Of a DNA stretch of 13,060 nucleotides, positions 11,802 to 13,060 are shown piece after piece; within the stretch, counting starts at the first letter, position 1; every line of letters starts with the position of its first letter. The translations under genes were made by a program, and so were the position numbers. Source of the DNA: JBKPDV01 sp046728075 (GTDB lineage Bacteria; Acidobacteriota; Thermoanaerobaculia; UBA5066; Gp7-AA6). The stretch is taken from NCBI GenBank assembly GCA_046728075.1, contig JBKPDV010000221.1, forward strand, positions 1-13,060, read 5' to 3'. Below the pieces are notes generated by a model. That model did no database searches and had not been told where the DNA came from. It worked only from the letters and a program-made list of their open reading frames with translations.

Positions 11802-12332
11802 TCAGGGAGTTTCGGCGAGCGTGTAATCGAACTCGTAGGAATGTTTTCCGTCCGCGATCTGGATCACCATCTTTCCCGAGAGTCCCGTGAGCTGGCCGGT
11901 GCCGGAATCCGGCACGACCGTAATCGTCAACTGCGGGGCGCCGCGCGTCATCGTGCCGCTGTGCTGGAGCGCGAAGGAGCCAGTGCGCCCGTTCAGGGTT
12001 CCCGTGACTCGTTCCATCGCGACGTAGCCGGCCGAGCCCTTGACGCCCGTGCCGGCGGTCAGCATCTCTCCTTTGCTCCAAGCTTCGAGGTCGCCGTGAA
12101 ACTGTTTCTCGATCGACATCCGGCCGAGCGCCGGGCTTTCGCTTTTCTCGTCCGCCGCCTGCGGCGTCAATTTCACATCGAAGGTTCCCTGTGCGCGACC
12201 CCCCATCGAAGCCACCTTTCGACCCGCACTCGGGGTTCGGGACGGAGTTTGTGAATACGCCGGCAAGCCGGTCCCGACGGTGAGAAGGAGTCCTGCAAGG
12301 ACAGCGATTCCGGCGCGAGATCTGTGCTTCAT
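11802..12332 (-). CDS. Secreted DUF3224 domain protein
   Basis: A 176-aa exported protein. The first 27 residues form a signal peptide (basic MKHRSR, hydrophobic AVLAGLLLTVGTG, cleavage near AYS-Q). The remainder is a DUF3224 domain, a small beta-barrel: AQGTFDVKLTPQAAD, then GRMSIEKQFHGDLEAWSKGE, GSAGYVAMERVTGTLNGR, FALQHSGTMTRGAP, VVPDSGTGQLTGLSG and GKHSYEFDYTL, all in the usual order. The fold is of the allene-oxide-cyclase-like barrel type and the function is unknown. It is followed after 62 bp by the DinB-like gene on the same strand. The 138-bp upstream gap contains TAGCAT (12351-12346), a weak -10 candidate without a -35 partner. Confidence 0.88.
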   Translation of the reverse strand: MKHRSRAGIAVLAGLLLTVGTGLPAYSQTPSRTPSAGRKVASMGGRAQGTFDVKLTPQAADEKSESPALGRMSIEKQFHGDLEAWSKGEMLTAGTGVKGSAGYVAMERVTGTLNGRTGSFALQHSGTMTRGAPQLTITVVPDSGTGQLTGLSGKMVIQIADGKHSYEFDYTLAETP

Positions 12333-12470
12333 TCCGGCTCGTGTGATGCTAGCACCGTCGTTTGCGGCTGAGCCGCGCGCGGCTGGACCAGGAATCCTGC
12401 CGGCGGTGCCGATCAGACCGCGGTTCCCTCTGCATCTCCGTTGGTCATCCGCTACGTAAAGACTGACCGG
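12333..12470. other. Intergenic gap with no clear signal
   Basis: This 138-bp stretch between two same-strand genes shows a short palindrome GCGGCTGAGCCGC at 12364-12376 and the weak TAGCAT mentioned for the DUF3224 gene. No terminator with a T-run is seen after the frameshifted gene upstream and no small reading frame stands out. Confidence 0.4.
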
Positions 12471-13020
12471 CTAACGCCCCACCTCCTTGCCGGTGGTGAC
12501 ATCAAAGGCGACACTCTCTCGCCGAGACGACCAGGTTGCCGGCGGCGTTGAAGCCGATGTAGCTCCCCCAGCGATAGTGAGAGGACGTGCGCTGGAGCTT
12601 CCTGAGATCCTTGACCAGGCCGGAAACAGGAATCGCGCGAATGCGGGAACCGTCTCGCCAGAAGGTGAGAAGAGGCTCATCCGGTGAGTAGTCGAGCGGC
12701 AGGAGAGCGCCGTCGTAGCCCGTCACAGCATGCCGGCCGTCATCGGCCAGGAAAATGACGCGGTACCAGCCCGGCATGGACCAGAGAGGTTGGCGAGAGC
12801 CATCGGGACGAACGCGGTACGCATGTGTGCCGGTCTTGGGATCCGTGAGCAGGCAGAAGATCTTGGAGTTCGAGCACATGGTGACCAGGGACGGGGCGCG
12901 CAGAGGCGCATCCGCGAAGCCGATCACCGAGCAGAGGCCGAGAAGAAGAAATGCGGAAAAAGGACGGCCGATTCTACGAGCCCCCGGCGGCTTGCCGGTC
13001 ACCAGAAACGGCCCATTCAT
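12471..13020 (-). pseudogene. Secreted hypothetical protein, frameshifted near its C-terminus
   Basis: The frame begins at ATG 13020-13018 behind AGAGGGA and runs to a TGA at 12504-12502 (172 aa). The N-terminus has a hydrophobic export segment (AFLLLGLCSVIGFADA). The body contains KTGTHAYRVRPDGS, a hydrophobic YRVIFLADDGRHAVTGYDG block and SSHYRWGSYIGFNAAGNLVV. The last in-frame residues (ARECRL) look wrong. A shift of frame in the (AG)3 tract at 12514-12520 would instead continue as ESVAFDVTTGKEVGR and stop at TAG 12473-12471. Adding two bases gives an uninterrupted 183-aa frame. This end resembles closing motifs (FDVTTGK) of small secreted proteins I associate with Acidobacteriota. It is either a real recent frameshift or a sequencing error. 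Function unknown. Confidence 0.7.
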
Positions 13021-13060
13021 ACTTTCCCTCTGCCGTAGTCTAACGGCTTCCAGTTCACAC

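Noticed and set aside
10771..12081. A 436-codon minus-strand open frame
   Set aside because: It crosses the GNAT, DinB-like and DUF3224 genes in another frame. Those genes have clear family motifs and signal or ribosome sites, while this frame gives Arg/Gly-rich nonsense.

Overview
The window (13,060 bp, GC-rich) reads as chromosomal DNA of an uncultured or soil/sediment-type bacterium. The gene content is small secreted proteins, several DinB-fold proteins, DUF4242, DUF3224, DUF1287, a GspG-like pseudopilin and a large flavin/Fe-S membrane fusion. I associate this mix with Acidobacteriota or related phyla, but that is inference from family content; no rRNA, tRNA or marker gene is present to fix it. 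I see no CRISPR array, transposase, phage gene or RNA gene.

Layout. At the left edge (1-757, minus) is the 5' part of a secreted protein of unknown function. Divergent to it, on the plus strand, lies a tight two-gene unit: an ornithine cyclodeaminase/mu-crystallin family dehydrogenase (900-1907) and a fold-type-II PLP dehydratase of the threonine dehydratase type (1894-2856). Neither has an ATG/GTG/TTG where its family's N-terminus begins, although each has a good Shine-Dalgarno sequence. Converging on them from the right (minus) are an alpha/beta hydrolase (2874-3545) and, overlapping it by 4 nt, a formamidopyrimidine-DNA glycosylase (3542-4936). The glycosylase is fused in frame to a DUF559 nuclease-like domain through a 126-bp palindromic repeat that is itself translated. 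Divergent from this gene is an 816-residue plus-strand protein (5025-7475) that joins a thioredoxin-reductase-like FAD/NAD(P) module to a NapH/NosR-like membrane module with two [4Fe-4S] motifs.

From 7483 to the right edge everything is on the minus strand and small: a GspG-like pseudopilin, a secreted DUF4440/SnoaL-like protein, a DUF4242 protein, two DinB proteins, and then a chain of overlapping cistrons. In transcription order the chain is a DinB-like protein, a 66-codon GNAT remnant, a complete GNAT acetyltransferase and a secreted DUF1287 protein. Upstream of that chain are a secreted DUF3224 protein and a secreted protein that is frameshifted in an AG-dinucleotide tract.

The genes fall into several small units rather than one pathway. 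The OCD/dehydratase pair is probably a small amino-acid or imino-acid metabolic module. The glycosylase-nuclease fusion is the most unusual gene. The 816-aa protein is an electron-transfer protein linking NAD(P)H/flavin to membrane Fe-S centres. No gene-free stretch exceeds 300 bases; the longest gaps (758-899 and 12333-12470) hold only a short hairpin and no convincing promoter, respectively.
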